NCBI GenBank assembly: GCA_000719025.1
Contig: JODP01000013.1
Location: 496,001-560,000, forward strand
Length of the DNA: 64,000 bases
Source of the DNA: Kineosporia aurantiaca JCM 3230
GTDB lineage: Bacteria; Actinomycetota; Actinomycetes; Actinomycetales; Kineosporiaceae
Direction: 5' to 3'
Every line of letters begins with the position of its first letter. Position 1 is the stretch's first letter. Below the pieces are notes generated by a model. The model was given only the letters and a program-made list of their open reading frames with translations. It did not search any database and was not told the origin of the DNA. A program made the translations under genes and the position numbers. Of this stretch, positions 37,148 through 46,535 are shown piece by piece.

Positions 37148-38017
37148 ATGGCAGTGAACAGGGAGTTCGGGGAGTTCCTCCGGGCCCGCAGGGCGGCGCT
37201 CAGCCCCGACGACGTGGGCCTCGGCGACACCGGCGCAGCTCGGCGGGTGCCGGGGCTGCGGCGGGCGGAGGTGGCGCAGCTGGCCGGGGTGAGTGTGGAG
37301 TACTACACCCGGTTGGAGCAGGGGCGGGCGCTGAGGGCGTCGGATCAGGTGCTGAATGCGGTGGCGGATGCGCTGCGGCTGGGCGATCTGGAACGGCGTC
37401 ATCTGCTCACGTTGGCCCGCCCCACGCAGCAGGCCGCTCCCCCGGCCAGAGCGAAGATCCGGCCCGCGTTGCGCCAGATGATGGAGGCGATGGAGCTGTC
37501 CCCGGCCTATGTGCGGGACGGGGGTCTGGACATCGTGGGCGGCAACAGCATGTTCCGGCTGGTGTTCCCGGAGGTGGCCGCCCTGCCCGCCCGGGAACGG
37601 AACATGGCGCGGTGGACCTTCCTGGCCCCTGGGGCCCGAGAGCTCTGGGTGGACTGGGAGGACGTGGCCCGCGAGCACGCCCGGGTGCTGCGGGTCACCG
37701 CCGCGGCGGAGCCGGGCAATCAGCGGGTGGCCGAGCTGGTCGCCGAACTGATGGCCAAGAGCGCTGATTTCGCCCGCTGGTGGGGTGAGAACCGGGTGCA
37801 TGAGCGAACCGCGGGTACCAAGCGGATCCGGCATGCGGTGGCCGGTGACCTGCACCTGAACTACGAAGTTGTGCGGCCGATGGCCGATCCGGGCCGGACC
37901 ATGCTGATCTATTCGGCCCCGCGCGGATCGGTCAGTGAAGAACGCCTGCGGCTGCTCGCCAGCTGGGGCGCCCCAACCCTCACCACAGAAAGAAGCTCTA
38001 CCGATGTCGCCGAGTAA
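37148..38017 (+). CDS. XRE family regulator with MmyB-like ligand domain
   Basis: A 289-residue regulator. Helix-turn-helix at about 34-60 (GLRRAEVAQLAGVSVEYYTRLEQG) then the MmyB-like domain (LSPAYVRDGGLDIVGGNSMFRLVFPEV; NMARWTFLAPGARELWVDWE; HLNYEVVRPMADPG), which binds a small lipid-like ligand. Such regulators usually control an adjacent oxidoreductase; here an SDR gene overlaps its end by 14 bases, so this is a regulator-target pair. Confidence 0.9.
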   Translation: MAVNREFGEFLRARRAALSPDDVGLGDTGAARRVPGLRRAEVAQLAGVSVEYYTRLEQGRALRASDQVLNAVADALRLGDLERRHLLTLARPTQQAAPPARAKIRPALRQMMEAMELSPAYVRDGGLDIVGGNSMFRLVFPEVAALPARERNMARWTFLAPGARELWVDWEDVAREHARVLRVTAAAEPGNQRVAELVAELMAKSADFARWWGENRVHERTAGTKRIRHAVAGDLHLNYEVVRPMADPGRTMLIYSAPRGSVSEERLRLLASWGAPTLTTERSSTDVAE

Positions 38018-38855
38018 GAAGACCTTCCTCATCACCGGAGTCAGCAGCGGTCTCGGCGCGGCGATCGCCCGCCGGGCCCTGGCCGCCGGGCACCAGGTCG
38101 CCGGGACCGTGCGCTCCGAGGCCGACCGGGTGGCGTTCGAGAGCACCGACAGCTCCGGGAACGCCCGCGGCTACCTGCTGGACGTCACCGACGAGGCCGC
38201 GGTGCAACCCACCGTCGAGAAGATCGGCCCGGTCGACGTGCTCGTGGTCAACGCCGGGTACGGCCATGAGGGCACCCTGGAGGAGTCCTCGATGCAGGAC
38301 CTGCGCCGCCAGTTCGAGGTAAATGTGTTCGGCGCGGTCGCCACGATCAAGGCCGTGCTGCCCGGAATGCGGGAGCGCCGCCGGGGGAACATCCTGATCG
38401 TCACCTCGATGGGCGGGATGGTGGCCTTCCCCGGCATCCCGTTCTACAACGGCAGCAAGTTCGCCATGGAGGGCATCGCCGAGTCCCTGGCCCAGGAGGT
38501 CGCACCGTTCGGGGTGCGCGTGACCGCGGTTGCCCCAGGCAGTTTCCGCACCGACTGGTCCGGACGCTCGATGGTCCGGGCGCCGCGGAGCGTCGCCGAC
38601 TACGACGAGCTCTTCGACCCGATCCGGGCCACCCGGCAGGCCTCCAGCGGCCACCAGCTCGGCGACCCGGACAAGGCCGGAGACGCGTTGCTCGCCCTGA
38701 TCGAGGCCGAGAAGCCGCCCGTGCACCTGGTTCTCGGATCGGACGCGCTGCGGATCGTGGCGGCCGGGCGGCAGCGGGTGCAGGACGACCTGGAGAACTG
38801 GGCGGAGCTGAGCCGCTCCACCGACCACGCGGACGGTGGAGCGGCCCTGGGCTGA
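38004..38855 (+). CDS. SDR family oxidoreductase
   Basis: A 283-residue classical SDR: ITGVSSGLGAAIARRAL (cofactor turn), NAGYGHEGTLEE, LIVTSMGG (Ser) and YNGSKFAMEGIAE (Tyr, Lys). TVRSEADR at the second strand suggests NADP(H). ATG 38004 lies inside the regulator gene, giving translational coupling. Substrate unknown. Its stop is one base from the stop of the convergent beta-galactosidase gene. Confidence 0.9.
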   Translation: MSPSKKTFLITGVSSGLGAAIARRALAAGHQVAGTVRSEADRVAFESTDSSGNARGYLLDVTDEAAVQPTVEKIGPVDVLVVNAGYGHEGTLEESSMQDLRRQFEVNVFGAVATIKAVLPGMRERRRGNILIVTSMGGMVAFPGIPFYNGSKFAMEGIAESLAQEVAPFGVRVTAVAPGSFRTDWSGRSMVRAPRSVADYDELFDPIRATRQASSGHQLGDPDKAGDALLALIEAEKPPVHLVLGSDALRIVAAGRQRVQDDLENWAELSRSTDHADGGAALG

Positions 38856-38856
38856 G

Positions 38857-41751
38857 TCAGCTCCGAACGGAACCTTCCAGCAACAGCGAGACCCGCCCCG
38901 GCCGGGCGGCCAGGCGGTAGCGCGGCAGCACGCCCTCGCCGCAGGTGGCGGTGCCCAGCCCGGACTGGAACAGGTCGATCGAGACGTAAGTGCGTCCGTC
39001 GGCAACCAGTTCGTGGTGATGCATCGTGGTGGCCAGCGTCTTGCGGCTGTACGGGGAAACCGTCACCGCGACATCCTCTGCCCCACCGAAGTCACCGCCG
39101 GAAAGCACCGAGACCTTCAGCGATCCGGCGGAGGTCTCGATCTCGGCGTGGCGCACCCCGGCCCGGGCCCCGCTCTCCTGGGGTTTGACGTGCGGCACGA
39201 GCAGCGCGTCGGCGTCGGCGTGGTGGTTGCCCCAGAACACTCCGGCGGCCAGATCCGGGTAGGACTGGCCGGGACCCAGGCCCTGCCAGGACAACCCGGA
39301 CGGGCTTCCGGCCAGCACGAGGTCCAGCCCGAGCCGGGCCCATTCGACCGGCCAGGTACCGATCGGGGTGAGGATCACGTCCACCATCAGCGCGTCGGCC
39401 GAGGCCCGGCGCCAGACCAGTTCGGCGTCCACCGCGAAGTCCCGCCCGGGCGGGGCGGTCCGGGTGTGCACCACGAGGGCGCCGTCCTCCTCCGTGGAGG
39501 AGATCACCCGGGTGCGCATCCGGTCCAGGCCGGCCACGCTCCAGCGGGCGGCGTAGGGCGGCAGGCTGAGCTCGTCCCAGCCCGGGTACCGGTCGTTGTC
39601 GGTCGGCGCGCGCCAGACGCTCGCCACCGGCCCGTCCAGCTCCAGCCCGCCGAGTTCACGCAGCCGCAGCGAGATCGGGTCGAACGCCTCGCGCCCGGTC
39701 GGCTCGATCGGCAACTGGAAGTCGGCCGGGCCGAACAGCGTGGACTGCCCTCGGTCGATCACGTGCCCGGCCGCGGCCCAGGCCGTGTCGGCCGCGAGCA
39801 CCACTTCCACCGTGACGATCTCGGGGTGGTGCAGGTCGAGCAGCTCGGAGGGCAGCGGCACCTCGGCGGTTTCTCCCGGGGCGACCGGGCCCACCTTGAG
39901 CTCGCCCTCGCCCAGCACCTCGCCGTCGGTCTCGGCCCGCCAGACGAACCGCAGGGCGTCGAGACCGCTGAAGGCGTTGCGGTTGGTCACCTCGATCGCG
40001 GCGTCGCCCACGGTGATCCACACCGGCGAGTACCAGTGCGCCAGCGCGGTCAGGCCGGGCCGGACCTCCCGGTCCGGCCCGACCAGGCCGTCGATGACGA
40101 AGTTGGAGTCGTGCGTCTCCTCGCCGAAGTCGCCGCCGTAGAGGTAGCCCTTCCCGTCCGGCGTGGAGATGCCGTGCTCGATCCACTCCCAGACGAAACC
40201 GCCCGCCAGCCGCGGGTACCGGTCGAACAACTCCTGGTACTCGGCCAGGCCGCCGGGACCGTTGCCCATCGCGTGGGCGTACTCGCACTGCATGAACGGC
40301 AGCTCGAGCCGGTGCTTCTCGGCCGCGGTGGCGCTGAACGGGGCCGGGACCAGTCCTTCCTCACCGATCGTGCGTACCTCCTCGAACGAGGCGTACATCC
40401 GCGAGTAGAGGTCGACGTAGGTGCTGCTCCAGTCGCCTTCGTAGTGGATCAGGCGGGACGGGTCGAGGGCCCGGGTCCAGGCCGCCATCGCCTCCAGGTT
40501 GGTGCCGGTGCCGGCCTCGTTGCCGAGCGACCAGATCAGCACGCTGGGGTGGTTCTTGTCGCGGTGCACGGTGCGGCGCATCCGGTCCAGGTAGGCCTCG
40601 CGCCACTGCGGGTCGGCGCTCGGGTTGCCCTTCCAGCCGATCTCCTCGAAACCGTGGGTCTCCAGGTCGCACTCGAGGATCACGTAGAAACCGAGCCGGT
40701 CGGTGAGCGCCAGGAAGTCCGGGTGCGGCGGGTAGTGCGACGTCCGTACCGCGTTGACGTTGTGCTGCTTCATCAGCAGCAGGTCCTGCTCCGCGCGGGC
40801 CAGGGGGACCGCGCGCCCGTGCCGGGGGTCGTGCTCGTGCCGGTTCACACCGCGGAACTGGATCGGGGCGCCGTTCACCAGCAGCACCGCGTCCTTGACC
40901 TCAATCCGACGGAAACCCAGCTCCAGAGACACGGTCTCGACCGGCGTCGACAATTCGGCCTGGTACAACCGCGGGTTCTCGGCCGACCACGGCTCGACCG
41001 TCCCCACGCCGATCACCCCACCGCCGGTGGCGTCCAGATCGACGTCGAGCTCGGGGATCCGCAGACGCACCGCAACGTCGGAGAAGACGTCGACGGTGAG
41101 GTCCACCGTCCCGGTGCCGTCCGACGCCTCGTAGTCGGTGATCGCGAAAACGTCCCAAATGCCACCGTCGGGAACCGCGACCAGCTCGACGTCCCGGAAG
41201 ATCCCGGGCAGCCACCACTCGTCCTGGTCCTCCAGGTAGCTCGCGTCGGAGAACTGGGCCACCCGTACGGCCAGCACGTTCCCGGTGGCCCGCAGCTGGT
41301 CGGTGACGTCGAACTCGTGGGTCAGCCGGCTCCCCCGGGTCTCGCCCAGCAGCTCCCCGTTCAGCCGCACCTCGGCCGCGGACTCGACACCGTCGAAACG
41401 CAGCACGGCCGGTCCCTCGAAAGCCCGGTCGAAGATCAGGCGGTAGTCGCCGATCGGGTTCTCGTCCGGCGGGTTCGGCGGGTCGATCGGGAACGGGAAC
41501 CGCACGTTCGTGTACGCGGGCGACCCGTGCCCCTCCAGCACCCAGTGGGCCGGCACGGGGATGCCCGACCACTCCGGCCCGGCGGCCCAGCCGGCGTCCT
41601 CGCCGTCCCACCCGTCGTCAGGGGCCACGGCCAGGCCGTGGGAAAGCCGGAACTGCCAGGTTCCGTTGAGGCTCTGACGGGGCGCGGTCGACTGCAGACG
41701 GGCGCGGGGAGTACGGGCCCCGGAGCCGGGACCCTTCCGGGCGATGTTCAT
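38857..41751 (-). CDS. lacZ: GH2 beta-galactosidase
   Basis: A 964-residue LacZ-type enzyme. Sugar-binding N-terminal domain (SLNGTWQFRL; PVPAHWVLEGHGSPAYTNVRFPF; DEWWLPGIFRDVEL), barrel with RGVNRHEHDPRHGRAV, acid/base Glu in WSLGNEAGTG and nucleophile Glu in MQCEYAHAMGNG; the Bgal small-chain domain forms the last 270 residues. No signal peptide, so it hydrolyses imported beta-galactosides inside the cell. Length is near E. coli LacZ. No transporter or regulator adjoins it. A 1002-residue open frame on the opposite strand is a GC artefact. Confidence 0.96.
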   Translation of the reverse strand: MNIARKGPGSGARTPRARLQSTAPRQSLNGTWQFRLSHGLAVAPDDGWDGEDAGWAAGPEWSGIPVPAHWVLEGHGSPAYTNVRFPFPIDPPNPPDENPIGDYRLIFDRAFEGPAVLRFDGVESAAEVRLNGELLGETRGSRLTHEFDVTDQLRATGNVLAVRVAQFSDASYLEDQDEWWLPGIFRDVELVAVPDGGIWDVFAITDYEASDGTGTVDLTVDVFSDVAVRLRIPELDVDLDATGGGVIGVGTVEPWSAENPRLYQAELSTPVETVSLELGFRRIEVKDAVLLVNGAPIQFRGVNRHEHDPRHGRAVPLARAEQDLLLMKQHNVNAVRTSHYPPHPDFLALTDRLGFYVILECDLETHGFEEIGWKGNPSADPQWREAYLDRMRRTVHRDKNHPSVLIWSLGNEAGTGTNLEAMAAWTRALDPSRLIHYEGDWSSTYVDLYSRMYASFEEVRTIGEEGLVPAPFSATAAEKHRLELPFMQCEYAHAMGNGPGGLAEYQELFDRYPRLAGGFVWEWIEHGISTPDGKGYLYGGDFGEETHDSNFVIDGLVGPDREVRPGLTALAHWYSPVWITVGDAAIEVTNRNAFSGLDALRFVWRAETDGEVLGEGELKVGPVAPGETAEVPLPSELLDLHHPEIVTVEVVLAADTAWAAAGHVIDRGQSTLFGPADFQLPIEPTGREAFDPISLRLRELGGLELDGPVASVWRAPTDNDRYPGWDELSLPPYAARWSVAGLDRMRTRVISSTEEDGALVVHTRTAPPGRDFAVDAELVWRRASADALMVDVILTPIGTWPVEWARLGLDLVLAGSPSGLSWQGLGPGQSYPDLAAGVFWGNHHADADALLVPHVKPQESGARAGVRHAEIETSAGSLKVSVLSGGDFGGAEDVAVTVSPYSRKTLATTMHHHELVADGRTYVSIDLFQSGLGTATCGEGVLPRYRLAARPGRVSLLLEGSVRS

Positions 41752-41856
41752 AGCCGCAGGTTCTCAGAGCCGCGCCCCCGGCACCACGACCGGGTACCCC
41801 GGAAAGAGCAGATCGGTCCGGTGTCACACCCGCACCGGACATGACAGGATCGGGCC

Positions 41857-42315
41857 GTGGCCGACATTCCGAGCAGCAGTACCCTCCCACCGGGCTTCGC
41901 CGAGATCGTCGACGACTTCAACGCCCTCGAGCAGCGCGACCGGCTCGAGCTGCTGCTGGAGTTCAGCCGGGAACTGCCCGCCCTGCCGGAGCGGTACGCG
42001 GGTAGCCACGACGCGATGGAAGCGGTCACCGAGTGCCAGTCGCCGGTGTTCGTCCGGGTCGAGACCGGCGCCACCCTGGACGACGAGGTGCACGTCTACT
42101 TCGACGCTCCGCAGGAGGCGCCGACCACCCGCGGCTTCGCCAGCATCCTGGCCCAGGGCCTGGCCGGTCTCAGCGGCCGTGAGGTGCTCGAGGTACCTAA
42201 CGACGTTCCGCAGAAGCTCGGCCTGTCGGAGGCGGTCAGCCCGCTCCGGCTGCGGGGTATGGCCGGCATGCTGGCGCGGATCAAGCGTCAGGTGAAGGAG
42301 GGCACGGCCGCGTGA
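41857..42315 (+). CDS. sufE: SufE family sulfur-transfer protein
   Basis: A 152-residue protein: LPPGFAEIVDDFNAL, RLELLLEFSRELPALPE, and VTECQSPVFVRVE with the sulfur-accepting Cys. SufE takes persulfide sulfur from the cysteine desulfurase SufS for Fe-S assembly; no suf genes adjoin it, and in actinobacteria a solo SufE commonly pairs with a thiosulfate sulfurtransferase elsewhere. GTG 41857. It overlaps the next gene by 4 bases (GTGA). Confidence 0.9.
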   Translation: MADIPSSSTLPPGFAEIVDDFNALEQRDRLELLLEFSRELPALPERYAGSHDAMEAVTECQSPVFVRVETGATLDDEVHVYFDAPQEAPTTRGFASILAQGLAGLSGREVLEVPNDVPQKLGLSEAVSPLRLRGMAGMLARIKRQVKEGTAA

Positions 42316-43097
42316 CCGTGCTGCAGCTGCTTCTGCCCGGGCGGGCCGAAGTGGGCAACCTCACCACCGATCCCGAGCCCACCCTGCAGGCCCTGGCCGA
42401 TCTCTACGCCTACCCTGAGCCGGTGCCGAGCCGCGGCTGGGTGCGCGCCAACATGGTGAGCACGCTGGACGGGTCGGCCACCGGTCCCGACGGGGTCTCC
42501 GGCGCTCTCGGCGGGGCCGTGGACAAGGCCACCTTCAAAGCTCTGCGAGGCCTTTCGGATCTCGTCCTGGTAGGGGCCGGAACCGTGCGGGCGGAGGGCT
42601 ATCACGCTCCGTCGGCCGATCCGGTGTTCGCCGACCGCCGTCGGGCCCGCGGGCAGCGTCCCGCGCCGGCTCTGGCCGTCGTCACCCGGGGCGGTCACGT
42701 TCCCAACGAGAACGGGATCTTCGACGGCTCCTCCCCCACCTACGTCGTCACCACCGCCCAGGCCGATCTGGCCAAGCTGCGCGACCTGGCCGGCAAGGAC
42801 CAGGTGATCGTGGCCGGGGACGAGGACGTGGACCTGGACGACGCGATCCGGGCCCTGGCCGGGCGCGGGTTCCGCCGACTGCTGCTGGAGGGCGGTCCCA
42901 CCCTGCTGGGCCAGGCGCTGGCCCAGGGCCGGGTCGACGAGCTCTGCCTGACCTGGGCGCCGATGCTGGTCGGGGGCACCGGCCCGCGGATCGCGATCGG
43001 CCCGGAGAGCGGGGTCACGGCCCGGCCGGCCCATCTGATCGCGGCCGAGGACGTGCTGCTCGGCCGCTGGCTGGTGCAGCACATCCCGAACGACTGA
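42312..43097 (+). CDS. RibD C-terminal (pyrimidine/dihydrofolate reductase-like) protein
   Basis: A 261-residue NADPH-dependent reductase of the RibD C-terminal fold: VRANMVSTLDGSATGPDG, DLVLVGAGTVRAEGY, RRLLLEGGPTLLGQAL and DELCLTWAPMLVGG. No deaminase domain is fused. It may reduce the riboflavin pyrimidine intermediate or a pterin/other nucleobase; the call pyrimidine reductase is by family only. Translationally coupled to sufE. Followed after 3 bases by a strong palindrome. Confidence 0.86.
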   Translation: MTVLQLLLPGRAEVGNLTTDPEPTLQALADLYAYPEPVPSRGWVRANMVSTLDGSATGPDGVSGALGGAVDKATFKALRGLSDLVLVGAGTVRAEGYHAPSADPVFADRRRARGQRPAPALAVVTRGGHVPNENGIFDGSSPTYVVTTAQADLAKLRDLAGKDQVIVAGDEDVDLDDAIRALAGRGFRRLLLEGGPTLLGQALAQGRVDELCLTWAPMLVGGTGPRIAIGPESGVTARPAHLIAAEDVLLGRWLVQHIPND

Positions 43098-43100
43098 GCC

Positions 43101-43138
43101 GACCACAAGCGTCCTTCAATTAAAGGACGCTTGTGGTC
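43101..43138. terminator. Perfect 16-bp palindrome between convergent genes
   Basis: GACCACAAGCGTCCTT at 43101-43116 pairs exactly with 43123-43138 around a 6-base CAATTA loop. It sits 3 bases after the RibD-like stop and 9 before the end of the convergent hydrolase gene, so it can end both transcripts. No T-tract follows, as usual in actinobacteria. Its core AAGCGTCCTTCAAT belongs to the dispersed repeat family. Confidence 0.82.
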
Positions 43139-43147
43139 ACCGAACGC

Positions 43148-44440
43148 CTACAGGCGCAACAGGAACCGGGCCACCGCCGACTCCCAGGCCTGCTGGTCGA
43201 CGTTCCATTCCTTGCAGTGTTTCGCCCCGTCCACCGACAGATAGGTGGCCAGGTCGGGCCGGGCCTCGGCGAACTTCTGGGACGGCCCGGAGGGCACGAA
43301 CTCGTCGTCCTTGCTGTGGATCAGCAGGATCGGGTGCCGCACCTCGCCGGCCCGGGTCACCCAGTCCAGCCGGTCCAGGTCGACCGGCGCCTCGGTGCCG
43401 GCCAGCCGCCAGACCGAGCGGTGCGAGAGCATGCTCTGCCCCAGCCGGCCGACCGCGGAGGGCACCCGGTTCATCTTGGCCTGGTGGGCCAGCGTGTCCC
43501 GCCAGTCCATCACCGGCGCGTCCAGCACCAGGCCCTTGACCCGGTCCGCGGTCCACGAGCGGGAGACGGTCTGCATCGCGATCGCGCCGCCCATCGACCA
43601 GCCGAACAGCACCACCTCCTCGGCGCCGTGCTCGGCCGCGAAGACGATGGCCGCCTCCACGTCCCGCCACTCGGTGTCGCCCAGGTGGTAGCGGCCGGCC
43701 GGCGCCAGGGGCAGCCCGGCGGTGGAGCGATAGCCCGCCACCAGCGCGGTGAAGCCCAGGCGGTGCAGCACCGGAATGGCCCTCAGGCACTCCTCCCGGG
43801 TGGCGCCCCGGCCGTGCACCAGGATCGCCCAGGTACTACCGGTGGGGGGCAGGGCGGACAGGTCGGTGGCCTGCTTGCCCTTCGTCCTTGCCTCCGCCAG
43901 GGCGGTGGCGCTCCTGGCCGAGGCGGCGCCGGCCCGGCCCTCCTGATTCAGCTGGGTCCCCGGCACCAGCCAGCCGTGGAGCAGCGAGTCGCCCTCGACG
44001 GTGACGTCGGCGAACGGCAGCCCGAGCGCGGTGCCCGGATCGCCGGCGAAGTAGTACTGGTTCAGCCGGGCCCGGCCCGGGCGCAGCCGACCCGCGTCCT
44101 GCTTCTCGATCGGCCGCCGCACCGTTCCGGCGACCGTGTCGTAGGCCATCACCTCACCGAGCCGGGCGTGCGTCTTCCCGCCGTCCTGCCACAGCCCGTA
44201 CCGCCCCGGCATCGTCGTTTCGTCGTCCGCCCGGAGCGTCACCACCCCGTCCTTCACCGCCACGACCTCGACGTTCTCGGGCCGGTTGGCGTCCGGGGTG
44301 ACCACCTTCCGGGCGAACACGGTGGCCGCGGTGGCGGCCGCCAGTCCCACCCCGATGGCGGAGGACGCGCCCGCGACCGCCGCCGCCACCGCCACCCGGC
44401 GCACTCCGTCCGGTACCTGCTGCCCGCCGAGCGGGCTCAT
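43148..44440 (-). CDS. Alpha/beta hydrolase with N-terminal membrane anchor
   Basis: A 430-residue serine hydrolase. An N-terminal hydrophobic helix (about 14-40, VAVAAAVAGASSAIGVGLAAA) anchors or exports it; 180 residues of beta-rich spacer follow. The hydrolase fold has oxyanion VHGRGATREEC, nucleophile GWSMGG, the acid in LIHSKDDEFVPSG and His in DGAKHCKEW. Substrate unknown; family annotations such as peptidase or esterase would be guesses. Confidence 0.85.
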   Translation of the reverse strand: MSPLGGQQVPDGVRRVAVAAAVAGASSAIGVGLAAATAATVFARKVVTPDANRPENVEVVAVKDGVVTLRADDETTMPGRYGLWQDGGKTHARLGEVMAYDTVAGTVRRPIEKQDAGRLRPGRARLNQYYFAGDPGTALGLPFADVTVEGDSLLHGWLVPGTQLNQEGRAGAASARSATALAEARTKGKQATDLSALPPTGSTWAILVHGRGATREECLRAIPVLHRLGFTALVAGYRSTAGLPLAPAGRYHLGDTEWRDVEAAIVFAAEHGAEEVVLFGWSMGGAIAMQTVSRSWTADRVKGLVLDAPVMDWRDTLAHQAKMNRVPSAVGRLGQSMLSHRSVWRLAGTEAPVDLDRLDWVTRAGEVRHPILLIHSKDDEFVPSGPSQKFAEARPDLATYLSVDGAKHCKEWNVDQQAWESAVARFLLRL

Positions 44441-44571
44441 CGAGCTTCTCCCGCGGTCTCCGCAACGTCCATGCCCCCAATTCTGCCGACCCGAGCTGTC
44501 CTCAGCGACGTCGGGCGGCCAACCGTCGGGCGGCGGCCGGGTCCGGGCGGGCGATGGCCTAGGCTGATCAC

Positions 44572-45075
44572 GTGACTGACACCTCGTCGATCTCGTCGAT
44601 CATCGTCCTGACCGAAGTGGCGCTGACCGACGAGGACGCCGTCCGGCTGACCTCGCTGCACGAGAACGACGAGGCCGGGCAGCCCTCCTACCACCTGCTG
44701 GTCCCGGCCGACGTCGAGCGCAACCTGCTGGCCGACGTGCTCGACCACCTGAGCCTGTTCCAGCTGCGCGAGGCCCTGGAGGCGGTACGCGGCGAGGACG
44801 AGCCGACCCGCACCGAGGCCGCCACCGAGCTGGCCGCCTCGCTGGCCGCGTTCGCCGGGGTCGGGGTCACCGCCACCGGCGAGGTGATCGAGGGCGACCC
44901 CGTCTCGGTGCTGGAGAAGCAGGTCACCGCCGACGGGCCGACCCGTGAGGTGATGATCGTTACCCGCCCGCACGCGGTGGAGGACACGTTCCACCGCGAC
45001 TGGGCCTCGCGCGCTCGTGAGGCGCTGGGTGTGCCGGTGCTGCACGTCTACGCCGGCAGCAGCTTCCTCGGCTAG
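44572..45075 (+). CDS. Conserved actinobacterial protein of unknown function
   Basis: A 167-residue acidic soluble protein. Alternating strands and helices (SYHLLVPADVERNLLADVLDHL; VMIVTRPHAVEDTFHRDWASRAREALGVPVLHVYAGS) recall a universal-stress-protein-like fold, without its ATP loop. I do not recognise the family; some databases carry unfounded enzyme names for homologues. GTG 44572. A perfect palindromic terminator follows 24 bases after the stop. Confidence 0.72.
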   Translation: MTDTSSISSIIVLTEVALTDEDAVRLTSLHENDEAGQPSYHLLVPADVERNLLADVLDHLSLFQLREALEAVRGEDEPTRTEAATELAASLAAFAGVGVTATGEVIEGDPVSVLEKQVTADGPTREVMIVTRPHAVEDTFHRDWASRAREALGVPVLHVYAGSSFLG

Positions 45076-45099
45076 AAGTAAGTCGGCCCGAACAGGCAG

Positions 45100-45125
45100 A
45101 AAGGCCCCGCCGCGGCGGGGCCTTT
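45100..45125. terminator. Perfect 26-base GC-rich palindrome, bidirectional terminator
   Basis: AAAGGCCCCGCCG (45100-45112) and its exact complement CGGCGGGGCCTTT (45113-45125) abut, giving a stem with AAA on one side and TTT on the other: intrinsic-terminator form in both directions. It lies between convergent genes. Confidence 0.93.
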
Positions 45126-45141
45126 CCGATGAACTGACGAG

Positions 45142-45966
45142 CTAGATGTCCGAGCGGGACGGGATCAGCGTCCAGCCGAGGGCGAACAGCACGAACGCCG
45201 AGATCATCGACAGGTTGCTGAACAGCTCGGGCGCGTCGGTGATCCGCAGATCGGCCAGACCCAGCCAGATCGCCAGGACGATGACGATCGCGGGCAGACC
45301 CATCGAACCCGGGTCGGTGCGGAACGCGGCCATCCCGGCGGCCCAGGGCCGCGGGCGGACCGTGGTGCGGGCGTGCGCGGGATCCGTGTCGTCCACCACC
45401 TCGACGACCTCGACCTCGGTCTCCCGGGGCAGACCGCGCAGCACCAGCTGGATCCCTTGGGCGACCATGATCAGGGCGGCGACCAGGGCCGGGATCCGCA
45501 GCGCCATGCCCGACCCGTCGGCCTGCTGGTCGGAGACGCCGAGCAGCACGCCGAGCACCAGCACGGCCACGCCGAACCCGATCCGGCCCGGTGAGGACAC
45601 CGTCGCCGTCCTGGTCATCGGGGCCGGTTCCGGTTCCGCGTAGGCCGGCTGGACCGGCGCCTGCTCACGGGGAGAGGACTCCTGGTAGTGCTGATAACGC
45701 CCGGCCTGCTGAGGTTCCCGGTACTGCTGGGCCTGGGCCGGCTCCTGGTACTGCGGCTCCGAGTAGGACGGATCCCGATAAGCCGGCTGAGGGCTCTGGT
45801 AGGCCCGCGCCGTCCCCTCCGGACCGGCGACGGCCGCGGGGGCGGTCTCCTCGTGGAGGGGCTGCTCGACCGGTTCACCCCGGACCGGCTGCTGGAGGGA
45901 ATCCGCGCCCACCGGGCGCGCCGGGACGGGCTCGGCCGACCTCTGCGAACTCGTATCGTTGCTCAT
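45142..45966 (-). CDS. Membrane protein with Gln/Pro/Tyr-rich N-terminus
   Basis: A 274-residue protein. Residues 1-120 are low complexity (PQYQEPAQAQQYREPQQ), rich in Gln, Pro, Tyr and Glu, probably disordered and cytoplasmic. Four hydrophobic helices follow: about 129-146, 155-176, 222-241 and 250-268 (MISAFVLFALGWTLIP). No catalytic motif. Similar designs occur in actinobacterial cell-envelope proteins, but I cannot assign a role. Confidence 0.75.
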   Translation of the reverse strand: MSNDTSSQRSAEPVPARPVGADSLQQPVRGEPVEQPLHEETAPAAVAGPEGTARAYQSPQPAYRDPSYSEPQYQEPAQAQQYREPQQAGRYQHYQESSPREQAPVQPAYAEPEPAPMTRTATVSSPGRIGFGVAVLVLGVLLGVSDQQADGSGMALRIPALVAALIMVAQGIQLVLRGLPRETEVEVVEVVDDTDPAHARTTVRPRPWAAGMAAFRTDPGSMGLPAIVIVLAIWLGLADLRITDAPELFSNLSMISAFVLFALGWTLIPSRSDI

Positions 45967-46091
45967 GGCGTCAACTCCCGATGCAGTGAGCGCTCTCTCG
46001 ACGACTCTCAGCCAACGTACGGCCGAACGGGTGAGGTCGAAACTCGAGAAGTCCCGGGAACTACCGGCCCTATGCCCTTGTTGAGGTGGTC

Positions 46092-46520
46092 ATGGCAACC
46101 AACAGCACCAACCGGATCTACCCGTTGCAGCTCACGAACGAGGAGTGGCGCAAGAAGCTCAGCGCGGAGGAGTACCACGTGCTCCGCGAGGCGGGCACCG
46201 AGCGTCCGTACACCGGCGAATACACGGACGACCACACCGAGGGCATCTACGCCTGCCGGGCCTGTGGCACGGAGCTGTTCCGTAGCACCGAGAAGTTCGA
46301 CAGCCACTGCGGCTGGCCGTCGTTCTTCCAGCCCTCGGACGCGAGCAAGATCGAGTACATCGAGGACGTGTCGCTGGGCATGAAGCGGGTCGAGGTGCGC
46401 TGCGCCAACTGCGGCTCGCACCTGGGTCACGTCTTCGAGGGTGAGGGCTACGCCACCCCGACCGACCAGCGTTACTGCATCAACTCGCTCAGCATCCGGC
46501 GCGAGCCCCTGCCGAGCTGA
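46092..46520 (+). CDS. msrB: Peptide-methionine (R)-S-oxide reductase MsrB
   Basis: A 142-residue enzyme repairing methionine-R-sulfoxide in proteins. Zinc site CRAC and CANC; HCGWPSFFQP; catalytic Cys in QRYCINSLSI. ATG 46092 is preferred over GTG 46086 because GAGG lies 5-6 bases upstream. A perfect hairpin follows at 46536. Confidence 0.96.
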   Translation: MATNSTNRIYPLQLTNEEWRKKLSAEEYHVLREAGTERPYTGEYTDDHTEGIYACRACGTELFRSTEKFDSHCGWPSFFQPSDASKIEYIEDVSLGMKRVEVRCANCGSHLGHVFEGEGYATPTDQRYCINSLSIRREPLPS

Positions 46521-46535
46521 ATTTCTGATCGGGAA

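Noticed and set aside
38836..41844. 1002-codon open frame opposite the beta-galactosidase gene
   Set aside because: It mirrors lacZ exactly, has the Gly/Val/Arg/Pro-rich composition of antisense frames in high-GC DNA, and no recognisable domain.
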